From Okapia johnstoni (lineage: Eukaryota > Chordata > Mammalia > Artiodactyla > Giraffidae), in NCBI GenBank assembly GCA_024291935.2, contig CM044310.1:81838713-81902712 (forward strand): a DNA stretch of 64,000 nt. Direction: 5' to 3'. Under the pieces are notes generated by a model that saw only the letters and a program-made list of their open reading frames with translations, made no database searches and was not told the DNA's origin. Shown here piece by piece: positions 33,641 to 43,901 of the stretch. The position numbers and the translations under genes were made by a program. Position 1 is the first letter of the stretch; every line of letters starts with the position of its first letter.

Positions 33641-33792
33641 CAAATGAGAACTGTTATAAAAGATATACCAAGAACATCACTGCATGTGGACATGCAACCC
33701 TGGCAAGCTTGGGGGAGTTGCTCAGTAAATGTCTTCTGCCAGATGAAGTATTATAAATGTCCATCAATGGAGGAATGGATAAAGATGTGGTG

Positions 33793-33826
<34 letters not shown>

Positions 33827-34293
33827 GGAATGTTACTTAGCCATAAAGTAGGATGAAACAATGCCATTTGCAGCAACATGGATAGACCTAGAAATTGTCG
33901 TGTTGAGTGATGTAAGTCAGAGAAAGAGAAATATCTCATGATATCGCTTACATGTGGAATCTAAAAAAAAGGTACAAATGAACTTATCTACAAAACAGAA
34001 ATAGAGTTACAGATATAGAAAACAAACTTATGGCTACCACATGGTGAGGGGGGAGAGATAAATTAGGAGAGTGGGATTGACAAAGACATACTACTATATA
34101 TAAAATAAATAACTATTAATAATAAGGACCTACATATAGCACAGGGAACTCTACTCAATACTCTGTAACAGCCTATATGGGAAAACAGTATAGAAAAGAT
34201 TGGGTATATGTATATGTATAGCTGGTTCACTTTGATGTACACCTGAAACTATCACAACATTGCAAATCAACTATACTCCAATACAAAATTTTT
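33641..34293 (+). mobile_element. Ruminant L1 3' end, sense
   Basis: ORF2 C-terminal remnant (ATTTGCAGCAACATGGATAG) followed by the 3' UTR (TAGCACAGGGAACTCTACTC) and terminus (TCAACTATACTCCAATAC). Contains the CA microsatellite at 33797-33825. Confidence 0.9.
33797..33825 (+). repeat. (CA)n microsatellite
   Basis: About 14 uninterrupted CA units inside the L1 ORF2 3' part; probably polymorphic. Confidence 0.97.
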
Positions 34294-34314
34294 GTGTATA
34301 TGGCATTAGGAAGT

Positions 34315-34625
34315 GTTCTAATTTCATTTTTTTATACATAGCTGTCCAGTTTCCCCAACACCACTTATTGAAGAGACTATTGTTGCCCCGTTGTATATTC
34401 TTGCCTCCTTTGTTGAAGATAAGGTGCTAGTAGGTATGTGGGCTTATCTCTTGGCTTTCTATCTTGTTCCATTGGTCTATATTTCTGTTTTTGTGCCAGT
34501 ACTATACTATATTGATGACTGTAGCTTTGTAGTGTAGTCTGAAGTCAGGAAGGTTGATTCCTCCAGCTCCATTCTTCTTTCTCAAGATTGCTTTGGCTAT
34601 TCAGGGTCTTTCATGTTTCCATATG
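34315..34625 (-). mobile_element. L1 ORF2 fragment, antisense
   Basis: Antisense ORF2 text (GAAGAGACTATTGTTGCCC; CTATCTTGTTCCATTGGTC; TAGTCTGAAGTCAGGAAGG). It lies immediately downstream of the sense L1 end, giving an opposite-orientation junction. Confidence 0.88.
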
Positions 34626-35410
34626 CAAATTTTTTTAAAAAAGCAAATTCTAAAAGAACATTAAAAAATGTGTCCACATGCCCCTCAAACAACAGCGGTC
34701 CACACACCATGCTGGGGAAATCAGTGTCAAAGGACAAGAGTGAGCTGCAAAGAATGACTCACAAAGACAAGTCACAGGGGAGTGTGAACCCTTCACAGGC
34801 CAAAAGGCTTTTGATGTCCACACCTTCCAGCAAAGAAAAAGACAGAAGTGCAGCCCACAGGGACTCCTGCCCCAGGTGACTGCAGAGGGGAAAGAGCTGT
34901 AAGAAAGGAGTTGTGCAGAAGGCTTGCTGTTCACAGTGTGGCAGGGGGTGTGGAGAAAGGATGCTGCTGTTCTTTTTACTAACACCAACCTTCCAACCAA
35001 AGTCGTGGCCAAGACGATGTGAAGCTAAGTGACTACAGCTTTGGTGGACAAAAAACTGCTGCTCTGGGTGGGAGGAGGACGAACAGACTTTCATAGCAAG
35101 AAAAGAGGGATGCGAGCACCCAATCAGGAGGGCTGGACAAGATGTGGAGAGATGCGGGCTTCATTCCCACCTCTTCTCACTCCAAAGGAGAATCTTTGGA
35201 GAGATTCAAGTTTCTCCTGTCATTTCCTGACCTGTGATTCACAGTAACTCATTGTTCTAACAATGACCACCACCATGGTTTGTGAGACTGATCAGTATTT
35301 ATTATAATAAGAAATAAAACTGCTAATTATTGCAGTGAGATGCCTTCTGTTACATACGTCATGACTTCAGAGAGACTAATGAGAAATAATACACATCTTT
35401 GACATGATGG
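34626..35410. other. Unique sequence with an unexplained Lys/Ser-rich open frame
   Basis: The plus frame 34613-34879 starts in the L1 fragment but from about 34640 is hydrophilic, Lys/Ser/Arg-rich and not repeat-derived (includes HKDKSQGSVNPSQAKR). I do not recognise it. It could be an old pseudogene or chance. Confidence 0.35.
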
Positions 35411-35600
35411 ATGGGACTTCCCTGGTGGTCCAGTGGCTAAGACCTTGTCTTCCAACGCAGGGGATATAGGTTTGATCACTGGTTGGAGAGCTAAGATCCC
35501 GCATACTTTGTGGCCAAAAAGCCAGAACATAAACAACAGAAGCAACATTATAACAAATTAAATAAAGACTTTAAAAGGGTCCACATCAAAAAAATCTTTA
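35411..35600 (+). repeat. CHR-related tRNA SINE
   Basis: Head GGGACTTCCCTGGTGGTCCAG and B-box GGTTTGATCAC, then a CCAGAACATAAACAACAGAAG tail. This is the same subtype as 53869-54070, with the distinct tail AATAAAGACTTTAAA. Confidence 0.85.
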
Positions 35601-36083
35601 AAAAAATTAATTTAAAAAGTGATGGAATACAATCCTGTGTTAAGTGTCCAAAATTCTTTTTCATGCCGTCAACTCCTCCTAACCACACAGGAACACGGTG
35701 GGGTTAAGCTGATTTGCAAGAAGAGGATATTGAACTGAGAGCTGATGCAACTTGTCCAAGATCATTCTGGAAACACTTAAGTGGTCCTGATTCCACGGTG
35801 GGCTCATTCCACCTCCTGAGCTGCCCAGTGGACTGACTAGTGGACCAGTCTTAGGGTTTCCTATGACAGAAGCCAGAGCTTTCCCATCTCATCAGAGAAG
35901 GGAGCAGACTTGGGAGTCTGTATGTGGAGAATGGCTGTACGTTAACAAGGCAGAAGGAAACCAGTCTCCCCTCCTGTGCTCCCAGCATTCACAAAGTAAC
36001 ACAGTGCATTCTACTGAGCAGGGAGCTATAAAACCTTCGGAGACCCAAGGAAGTCACAGTTCACCTTGGTCAGTCACCAGCCC
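35601..36083. other. Unique sequence, weakly MIR-like
   Basis: 35690-35790 has a faint antisense MIR signature. No gene. Confidence 0.35.
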
Positions 36084-36094
36084 TCCCCTGGGAT

Positions 36095-36323
36095 TTTGGC
36101 CACCTGATTCGAAGAGCCAGCTCATTGGAGAAGACCCTGATGCTGGGAAAGATTGAAGGCAGGAGGAGAAGGGGACGACATAGAGAGAGATGGTTGGATG
36201 GCATCACCGACTCAGTGGACATGAGTCTGAGCAAACTCAGGGAGACAGTGAAGGACAGGGAGCCCTGGAGTGCTGCAGTCCGTGGGGATGCAAAGAGTCG
36301 GACACAAATGAACAACTGAACAA
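36095..36323 (+). mobile_element. 5'-truncated BovB 3' end with TSD
   Basis: Sense BovB tail (ATTTTGGCCACCTGATTCG to GTCGGACACAAATGAACAAC). TSD CTCCCCTGGGA (36084-36094) and CTCCCATGGGA (36324-36334), one mismatch. Confidence 0.92.
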
Positions 36324-36334
36324 CTCCCATGGGA

Positions 36335-36799
36335 CAGGGTTCTAAGTAGGAGAAGCCATCTCTCCTCTGGATGCAGAAATCAGGGTGAGGTTTGGGGTGA
36401 TGACACTCCAATGATGGTTCTAACGTACACATCAGTACAGAAAAGCCACCTCCTCAACTACTTTAGAAGGTTTATTACTTTCCTCTGGCTAGATCCTGAA
36501 TGATAAACACTTCCTGTCTAAGAGATATTTGGTTAAAAGGAAAGAGCATGACATTTTAGGGCTGAAGGAGAGAAACAGAGAAAACCCTGTGAATAGGAGC
36601 GATCCCTTCTGAAAAGTCAATGTTTTTGAATGACATGGAAGCAACTGGCTACTAAGGTGGGGATAGGCAGAATTGCCCACTGTAATTTAAGAGCTGTCTC
36701 ACATAAAAAGGTAGATTAATTATTGCCTAACTACTACTCCTTCACAGAGAGAAATTTTATAACAACTCTAGCTCAGGTCCCCTGTAACAGTAGTGCTCA
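36335..36799. other. Unique sequence, no gene seen
   Basis: No repeat or coding pattern recognised. Confidence 0.4.
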
Positions 36800-36923
36800 T
36801 AACCACCCACTAAGGTAGGTAGAAATCTAAGATGACCACCAAGATTCCTGCCCTCTGGTGCACATGCTTTTCATAATCACCTCTCTTTGAATGTGAGTGA
36901 GACCAATTAATATTAAAGGGAAG

Positions 36924-37098
36924 GACTTCCCTGGTGGTCCAATGGTTAAGGCTCCATGCTCCCAATGCAGCGGGTTTGGGTTCCATCCCTGGTCAAAGAA
37001 CTAGATCCTGCATGCCTCAGCAAAGATCCTGCATGCTGCAACTAAGACCTGGCACAGCCAAATTTTGAAAAAAAAAATGTGCTAGTTTAAAAAAATAT
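36924..37098 (+). repeat. CHR-type SINE nested in the LTR
   Basis: Head GACTTCCCTGGTGGTCCAATG, B-box-like GGTTCCATCCC, A-rich end. Near-identical flanks TATTAAAGGGAAG and TATTAAAGGAAG are the TSD. Confidence 0.9.
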
Positions 37099-37167
37099 AT
37101 TAAAGGAAGATCACCTTAAATTCATCAAAAGGGAAATTATCCTAGACAGGTGGGCCTGACCTAACCA

Positions 37168-37617
37168 ATTCAGTTCAGTCACTCAGTCGTGTCTGTTTCT
37201 TTGCAACCCCATGGACTGCAGCACGCCAGGCTTCCCTGTCCGTCACCAACTCTCAGAGCTTACTCAAACTCATGTCCATCGCGTCAGTGATGCCATCCAG
37301 CCATCTCATCCTCTGTCATCCCTTTCTCCTCCCACCTTCAATCTTTCCCAGCATCAGGGTCTTTTCCAGTGAGTCAGTTCTTTGCATCAGGTGGCCAAAG
37401 TATCAGAGTTTTAGCTTCAGCATCAGTCCTTCCAATGAATATTTAGGACTGATTTTCTTTAGGATGGACTGGTCAGATCTCCTTGCAGTCTAAGGGACTC
37501 TCAAGAGTCTTCTCCAACACCACAGTTCAAAAGCATTAATTCTTTGGCACTCAGCTTTCTTTAGAGTCCAATTTTCACATCCATACATGACTATTGGAAA
37601 GACCATAGCTTTGACTA
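37168..37617 (-). mobile_element. 5'-truncated BovB nested in the LTR
   Basis: Antisense BovB 3' end (ATTCAGTTCAGTCACTCAG..CATCCATACATGACTATTGG). Exact 10-bp TSD GACCTAACCA at 37158-37167 and 37618-37627. Confidence 0.95.
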
Positions 37618-38060
37618 GACCTAACCAGGAAAGCCTTTAAAAGATGAAGCATCAGGCTCTCCCAGCCTGGAAGAAAGAAAACACTCACATTGTAAGAAGA
37701 GCGGGTCTGCATGGCAAGGACCTGAGGATGGCCCCCAGGAGCTGAGAGGAGTCTCCAACTGATAGCTAGTGTGCAAATGGGGCCCTCAGTCACAGAACCA
37801 CACAGAAGTTAATTAACCAACAACCAGTGAGCTAGGAAGAGCAACCTGAGCCTCAAATGAAACCCCAGCCCCTGCCCACACATTGCTTTTCAGCCTAGTG
37901 ACACTGAGGACCCAGCTAAACTGTACCCAGACTCCTGAAACCACAGACACCGTGAGATAATAAATGTGTTTTATTAATTTATTTATTTATAAGTTGGTTG
38001 TTTCCAGCTGCTAAGTTTGTGGCCATTTGTTACACAGCAACAGGAAACAAATATACCCAC

Positions 38061-38567
38061 ATAATGATGGATCCTGAGTGCTCTGGACACAGACTCCAGC
38101 CAGCTTCCTGTCTAGGCTCACATAGCAGCTCAGACAGATCAGCTTTGTGCCCAAGGGATGTGGAAAAAAAATCATAGGCTAACCTGGAAAATAAAAATGT
38201 ATTTAGCAAACTACAGGAAAAAAGTATTAGAAAGTTTAATCTAGCAAACCTCTTCTTTATCTAAAATCCATGTAGTATAAATCAGTGCCTATTTTAATAT
38301 ATTAAATGTCCTACTACATGCCAGAAAGCATACCTGATTGAACCTCCTTTCCAAATGCTAGCCTATCATGCTAATTTATGATCTAAAGACCAACATGAGT
38401 GTGTGAAATACTTCCGATCATAACATTTGCAACATAAGTTTTCTTTACATTCCTAATAGCAAAAACACACTTTTGCTATTTCTTATTTTGGGGCAGGGTG
38501 GGGGAGGGAGGTTTGGCTGCACCACTCGGCATGTGGGATCTGATGAAATAAATTAATGCACATCTAC
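38061..38567. other. Unique AT-rich sequence, no gene seen
   Basis: No repeat or coding pattern recognised. Confidence 0.4.
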
Positions 38568-38577
38568 ACTCCAGAAT

Positions 38578-38787
38578 GGGCTTCCCAAGTGACTCAGTGG
38601 TATAAAGAATCCTCCTGCCAAAGCAGAACACAAGAGATTTAGGTTCGATCCCTGGGGAGGGAAGATCCCCTGGAGAAGGAAATGGCAACCCACTCTAGTA
38701 TTCTTGCCTGGGAAATCCCACGGACAGAGGAGTCTGGAGGGCTGTAGTCCATGGGCTCGCAAGAGTTGAACGTGACTAAACAGTAAA
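38578..38787 (+). repeat. Bov-tA SINE with TSD
   Basis: tRNA head GGGCTTCCCAAGTGACTCAG and Bov-A body. Exact 10-bp TSD ACTCCAGAAT at 38568-38577 and 38788-38797. Confidence 0.95.
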
Positions 38788-38839
38788 ACTCCAGAATAAT
38801 CTGCAATTGTTAGAAACAGGTAGTAATACACCCAATCAA

Positions 38840-39075
38840 GATACAATCATAGCATGTTACCACTTGTATGTAAGTTTGTATACACTTGCCTATGGATAAA
38901 GAAACAAGAAACTGTTAAGCTAAGAAGTAGAAATGGGAGAACTACTTTTTACTGTTTACCTTTTCTCTTGAATTTTGTACCATGTGTATCTATCATCTGC
39001 TTTTAAAAAGACTAATTTTTTAAAAAGAGGAAATAAGCCAATACCAGAAAAATCCATGCTTTTAAAAAATATACA
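38840..39075 (+). mobile_element. Old LINE 3' end
   Basis: TTACCTTTTCTCTTGAATTT then TGTACCATGTGTATCTATC resembles the terminus of old L1-derived elements. Confidence 0.45.
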
Positions 39076-39540
39076 AACTGTCTTCAAAATCTTAACACAA
39101 GTTACTGTTCTAATCTTCTTCTACTAAATTATTTAGATAACTATAAGAAAATAAAAAGTCTTTCCCCTGTAGATGCTAGTGATTCATTCAACAACCCCGA
39201 GCGTCTCTAGAAAGTTTATGTATATTTATGTGCAGAGGAGGCTCCAGCGCCCTCAGGGAGTCTCTCTAAGGCAGAAGAAGGGCTCAGTGACTAATGTTCA
39301 GCTAACACCAGCACCTGAGGCTACACCCTCAGGATGGATGCAAGCGCTCCACACGGGTGAGTGTCTCAACCTCCCAGCCCTCAGCCATCTGGCATGTGGC
39401 CACTGAGTAGGGCTCCTACCTCACTTCATGTCACCTGTTTGGTAGGACAGGACACTACATGGCAATAGAGAAAACCCAAGAGCTCACTGTCAGATGTCAG
39501 ACTTCACAGTGTGCAGGAAAAGACCTACCAGGTCATGCAA
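39076..39540. other. Unique sequence, no gene seen
   Basis: A plus frame at 39173-39406 shows no recognised domain. Confidence 0.4.
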
Positions 39541-39551
39541 TCTAGGGAGAT

Positions 39552-39778
39552 GCGGGCATGCATGCGTGCTCACATGCATGCTTAGTTGTGTCCAACTCTG
39601 TACAACCCCACGGACTGTAGCCCAGCAGGCTCCTCTGTCCATGGGATTCTCCCAGCAAGAATACTGGAGTGGGTTGCCATTTACTTCTCCAGGGGATCCT
39701 CCTGACTCAGGGATAGAACCCATGTCTCCTGCATTGGCATATCGATTCTTTCTCACTGAGTCACCTGGGAAGCCCCAG
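39552..39778 (-). repeat. Bov-tA SINE, antisense, with TSD
   Basis: Starts with an alternating purine/pyrimidine tail (GCATGCATGCGTGC), then antisense Bov-A and tRNA head. Exact 11-bp TSD TCTAGGGAGAT at 39541-39551 and 39779-39789. Confidence 0.95.
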
Positions 39779-39824
39779 TCTAGGGAGATACCTTGAGACA
39801 AAGGGAAATAGGTTTTTTTTTTTA

Positions 39825-40117
39825 AGTTTTGGAAGGATACACATACAGAGGTGATAGATGTCATGAAGACACAAGAGAGAGAATGTCATGTGATGACAGA
39901 GGCAGAGATGGGAATGATGGAACCCCAAGGATGCTGGCAAAGGCTAGAAGCCAGAAGAATCAAGGAAGCACTCTCTCCTCCATGTTTCAGAGGAAGCACA
40001 GCCCTGTGAAGCCTGATATCAGACTTCTGGCCTCCCAAATTGTGAGATGATTTCTTTTGTTTTAAGCCACCCAATTTGTGCTGCTTTTTTATGGCAAACC
40101 TAGGAAACTAACACACT
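39825..40117 (+). mobile_element. MaLR-type LTR fragment (MLT1-like)
   Basis: CAAAGGCTAGAAGCCAGAAG..TGATATCAGACTTCTGGCC..AATTGTGAGATGATTTC..TAAGCCACCCAATTTGTG..GGAAACTAACACA is a MaLR LTR 3' half. No internal sequence. Confidence 0.7.
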
Positions 40118-40440
40118 GACAAAAAGTCTTTGCAGTTTTCACTAACACATTCCCTAGATGGATAAACAATGAATATGCCTTCTGATATATTGCAATATGA
40201 AACCCCACCACCTATGAAACATCCTTTCCAAAATTGCAGAACCTGAATCTAATCAAGCCTCTAGACCGAACTTCTAGCATACAGAAAACACAGGGAACAG
40301 AAGAACAGGTAAGTGACTCCATGAGGAAACAATCTACAATGTAGGGTGGTCTATGAGACAGCTGTCTTGGACTCAAATTTAGTATCAGTCGTGGGGGGAA
40401 AAAAGGAGGTAAAAAGACTGCTCTAGATTAAAAGAAACTA
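40118..40440. other. Unique sequence, no gene seen
   Basis: No repeat or coding pattern recognised. Confidence 0.4.
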
Positions 40441-41320
40441 AAGACACATAAAAACCAAATGCAATGGATAAAACTTAATTAAACCCTGATTTTTTAAAAG
40501 GGCCATAAAAGGATCCCTGGGACAAAAAAGTTGGAGTAATTATATTCATATCACACAAAATAGACTTTAAAATAAAGATTATAATAAAAGACAAAGAAGA
40601 GCATTGCATAATGATAAAGGGATCAATTCAGAAAGAAGGAAAACATTTATAAATGTAAATGAAGCCAACATAGGAGCCATAAGAAATACAAAGCAAAAGC
40701 ATTGTTGGGACAACTGGAAATTCAAATATGAGAACCAGATATTACAGACTGTAGAACTGGTACTAATTTTTAAGGTGTGATAACAGTATCATAATTATAT
40801 AAGAGAATGTCTTTATTCTTAGGAGACGCATGTTGAAGTATTTAAAGATGGGATATCATGAACTCGACATCTTACTAATATTTTTATGGTTGAGGAAAAG
40901 TTTTATTTATACAGCATATATGTAAGTTTTTAAAATGGCAGACTGCTAACAATTACTGAATCTAGTTATAGAATACATGGTTGTCCATTATACTATTCAT
41001 TCAAAATTTTACACACAATAAAATATTTCATAATAAAAAATTGGAGCATAATAAAATTAAAAGGGGCCTCAATGCAATGAGGTAGCCAGAACAAGTTCCT
41101 GAAACAAAAAAATACATTAGTAGAAAAACTGGTGAAATATGAATAAAATCTGTAATATAGTTAATATTATTGTACTAGTGGCAATTTCCTAGTAAATGTG
41201 CATGGTTCTATAAGGCATTAAGGGGAAGTTGGGTAAAGGGAACTCCCTGTACTATCTTTGCAAATTTTCAGTAAATCTAAAATTATTCCAAAAGAAAAAA
41301 ATTTTTTTTGTTTGTTTTTT
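40441..41320 (+). mobile_element. Old L1: ORF2 scrap plus 3' UTR
   Basis: ORF2 text (AATAGACTTTAAAATAAAG; CATAATGATAAAGGGATC) followed by an old L1 3' UTR (AAGAGAATGTCTTTATTC; AATCTAAAATTATTCC). Confidence 0.7.
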
Positions 41321-41335
41321 TGGAAAGGGGGTTGG

Positions 41336-41452
41336 GACTTCCCTGGCAATCCAGAGGTTAAGACTCCATGCTTCCACTGCAGAGGGCACAGGTTTGATCC
41401 CTAGTCAGGGAACTGAGACCTGACATGCCTATGCAGTGCAGAAAAAAAAAGA
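41336..41452 (+). repeat. Short CHR-type SINE
   Basis: Head GGGACTTCCCTGGCAATCC, B-box GGTTTGATCCC, oligo(A) end. Confidence 0.85.
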
Positions 41453-41462
41453 GTTAAAATGG

Positions 41463-41694
41463 TGGTAACTAGTATATAGGTGGCTTAGTGGTAAAGAGTC
41501 TGTCTGCCAGTGAAGGAGACACAGAAAACACAGGTTCAACTCCTGAGTCAGGAAGATCCCCTGGAGGAGGAAATGGTGACCCACTCCAGTATTCTTGCCT
41601 GGGAAATCCCATGGAGAGAGGAGCTTGGTGGGCTACATGGGGTTGCAGAGTCAGACACAACTGAGCACACACACTCACACACACACACACACTC
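41463..41694 (+). repeat. Bov-tA SINE with CA microsatellite tail
   Basis: tRNA head starting GGTGGCTTAGTGG, B-box-like GGTTCAACTCC and Bov-A body, ending in (CA)n at 41665-41691. Confidence 0.9.
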
Positions 41695-42070
41695 CACTTG
41701 ACCAGAGTCCTGGAGTCACACCCACCTTTGCAGGACAGATCGGATTAACCAAGTCGCAACATCAGCAGACATCCATGCAGTTCTTAACAGCCTAAAATAT
41801 TTTCAGTCATATCATCTCATTGAATCTTGGTGACAGGCCTCATTTTGTAAAGGAGGACCAGTAAACACCTAGCCCACCTCACTGAATCATAAACACTTTC
41901 CACCTGAAGGTCCCTCTCTAACAGGAGATTCCCACCCACCTTGGCCCAGGTACACAGATATTTGATTTCCTCCAAGGTCAGCCCTTCCATTGGGCCCCTG
42001 GGGCTTCACCTGAGACCCACATTAACGGTAGTCCTAGCAGAAATATAGTGACACTGTTTTGTGTTCTTTT
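41695..42070. other. Unique sequence, no gene seen
   Basis: No repeat or coding pattern recognised. Confidence 0.4.
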
Positions 42071-42081
42071 TCATTACGATT

Positions 42082-43096
42082 TGTTGTTGTTATTCAGTTG
42101 CTCAGTCGAGTCCAGCTCTTTGTGAACCCATGGATTGCAGCACACCAGGCTTCCCTGTCCTTCACCAGCTCCTGGAGTTTGCCCAAGTTCGTGTCCATTG
42201 AATCAGTGATGCCATCCAACCATCTTGTCCTCTATCGTCTCCTTCTCCTCTTGCCTTCAATCTTTCCCAGCATCAGGGTCTTTTCCAATGAGTCAGCTCT
42301 TTGATTCAGGTGGCCAAAGTATTGGAGCTTTGCCTTCAGCATCAGCCCTTCCAATGAATATTCAAGGTTGATTTTCTTTAGGATTGATTGGCTTGAACTC
42401 CTTGCTGTTCAGGGACTCTCAAGAGTCTTCTCCAACACCATAGTTCAAAAGCATCAATTCCTTATGGTCCAACTCTCACATCCATACACAATTACAGAAA
42501 AACCATAGCTTTGACTGTATGGAAATTTGTAGGTAAAGTAATGTCTCTGCTTTTTAATATGCTGTCTAGGTTGGTCACAGCTTTTCTTCCAAGGAGCAAG
42601 TGTCTTTTAATTTCATGGCTGCAGTCACCATCTGCAGTGATTTTGGAGCCCAAGAAAATAAAGTCTGTCACTGTTTCCATTATTTTCCCATCTATTTGCC
42701 ATGAAGTGATAGGACCAGATGCCATGATCTTCGTTTTTTGAATACTGAGTTTTAAGCCAGCTTTTTCACTCTTCTCTTTCACCTTCATCAAGAGGCTCTT
42801 TAGTTCCTCTTCACTTTCTGCCATAAGGGTGGTGTCATCTGCATATCTGAGGTTATTGATATTTCTCCCGGCAATCTTGAATTCACCTAGTGCTTCATCC
42901 AGCCTAGCATTTTGCATGATGAGCTCTGCATATAAGTTAAATAAGCAGGGTGACAATATACAGCCTTGATGTGCTCCTTTCCCAATTTTGAACCAGTATG
43001 TTGTTACATGTCCAATTCTAACTGCTGCTTCTTGATCTGCATACAGATTTCTTCGGAGGCAAGCGAGGTGGTCTGGTATTTCCATCTCTTTAAGAA
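42082..43096 (-). mobile_element. 5'-truncated BovB, antisense, with TSD
   Basis: About 1 kb of the BovB 3' third in antisense. TSD TCATTACGATT (42071-42081) and TCATTATGATT (43097-43107), one mismatch. Confidence 0.95.
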
Positions 43097-43100
43097 TCAT
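42492..43100 (-). pseudogene. BovB reverse-transcriptase C-terminal fragment, open for 202 codons
   Basis: The longest open frame in the window, and it is transposon-derived. It covers the RT from the thumb-side of motif B (GCILSPCLFNLYAE) through the YADD active site (42834-42845) to the C-terminal GSKITADGDCSHEIKR block. The endonuclease and N-terminal RT are missing through 5' truncation at insertion, so no functional enzyme can be made. The lack of stops probably means a fairly young insertion. Confidence 0.9.
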
Positions 43101-43107
43101 TATGATT

Positions 43108-43296
43108 ACCTTCTATTTTATAGCAATTGATTATGATATCCATTCACGGTAAAAATATAGCATTTCCCTTTTTAAGGACATTTTCAACTTTTTAAAAGGG
43201 AAGGAAGAAAAACACTAAGAAATAACAGATTTTTACTTGGTAAAAACACAACACACTTTCCTACCTATTGCTACATCTTTGTACCTTCAACAGCCC
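43108..43296. other. Unique sequence, no gene seen
   Basis: AT-rich spacer between BovB and a DNA-transposon relic. Confidence 0.4.
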
Positions 43297-43490
43297 AGAA
43301 CTGTGCTGACCATTACACAGTAGCAACCAGTCACATATGACTACCATGCAATTACAATACTGTAGTCATTTAAATTAAAAATTAAATAAGATAAAAAATT
43401 CAGTGAGTCAGTCACACCATCCCCATTTCAAGTGCTCGATAGTCGCATGTGGTGATGGCTACCATGTTGGACAATGCAGCTATAGAACAC
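43297..43490. mobile_element. hAT-type non-autonomous DNA transposon
   Basis: The imperfectly palindromic ends (GTAGCAACCAGTCACATATG and CGCATGTGGTGATGGCTACC; outer CTGTGCTGACC and GGACAATGCAG) and AT-rich middle match the same broad family as 2100-2400. Confidence 0.6.
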
Positions 43491-43692
43491 TCTTCCCATC
43501 ACAGAAAATTCTACTGGTTAGCATGGGCCTGGAATGCCACTCACGGCTCACCTGGCTACTCGCCTGGCAGTGGTGATAAAAGTCATGGTTTCTCCCCAAG
43601 TAATGGTCAATTGCCAGACGGGGGAGGGGGGCATCCCAAAGGAGGAGGCCTCTTGGAAGGGGCTGCAGGTATCAGGGGACAGGTAACAGACC
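43491..43692. other. Unique sequence, no gene seen
   Basis: No repeat or coding pattern recognised. Confidence 0.4.
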
Positions 43693-43694
43693 TT

Positions 43695-43899
43695 TTGTGC
43701 TCAGTCGCTCAGTTGTGTCTGACTCTGTGAGACCCCATGGACTGTAGCCTGTCAGGCTCCTCTGTCCATGGGATTCTCCAGGCAAGACAACTGGAGTGGG
43801 TTGCCATTTCCTCCTCCAGAGGATCGTCCGAACCCAGGTATCGAGCCCACATCTTCTGTGTCTCCTGCATTGGCAGGTAGATTCTTTACCTGCTGAGCC
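43695..43899 (-). repeat. Bov-tA SINE, antisense, lacking its head end
   Basis: Antisense Bov-A and most of the tRNA part. The outermost ~12 bp of the head are missing where the adjacent BovB begins. Confidence 0.88.
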
Positions 43900-43901
43900 T
43901 T

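Larger units (their letters stand above)
36800..38060 (+). mobile_element. MaLR-type LTR (MLT1-like) carrying nested CHR and BovB
   Basis: The outer pieces join logically: 36800-36923, 37099-37167 and 37618-38060. Diagnostic text includes ATGGCAAGGACCTGAGG..AGGAGCTGAGAGGAG and the end GTGAGATAATAAATGTGTT..GCTAAGTTTGTGGCCATTTG. This is an old endogenous-retrovirus-related LTR with no viral genes attached. Confidence 0.75.
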
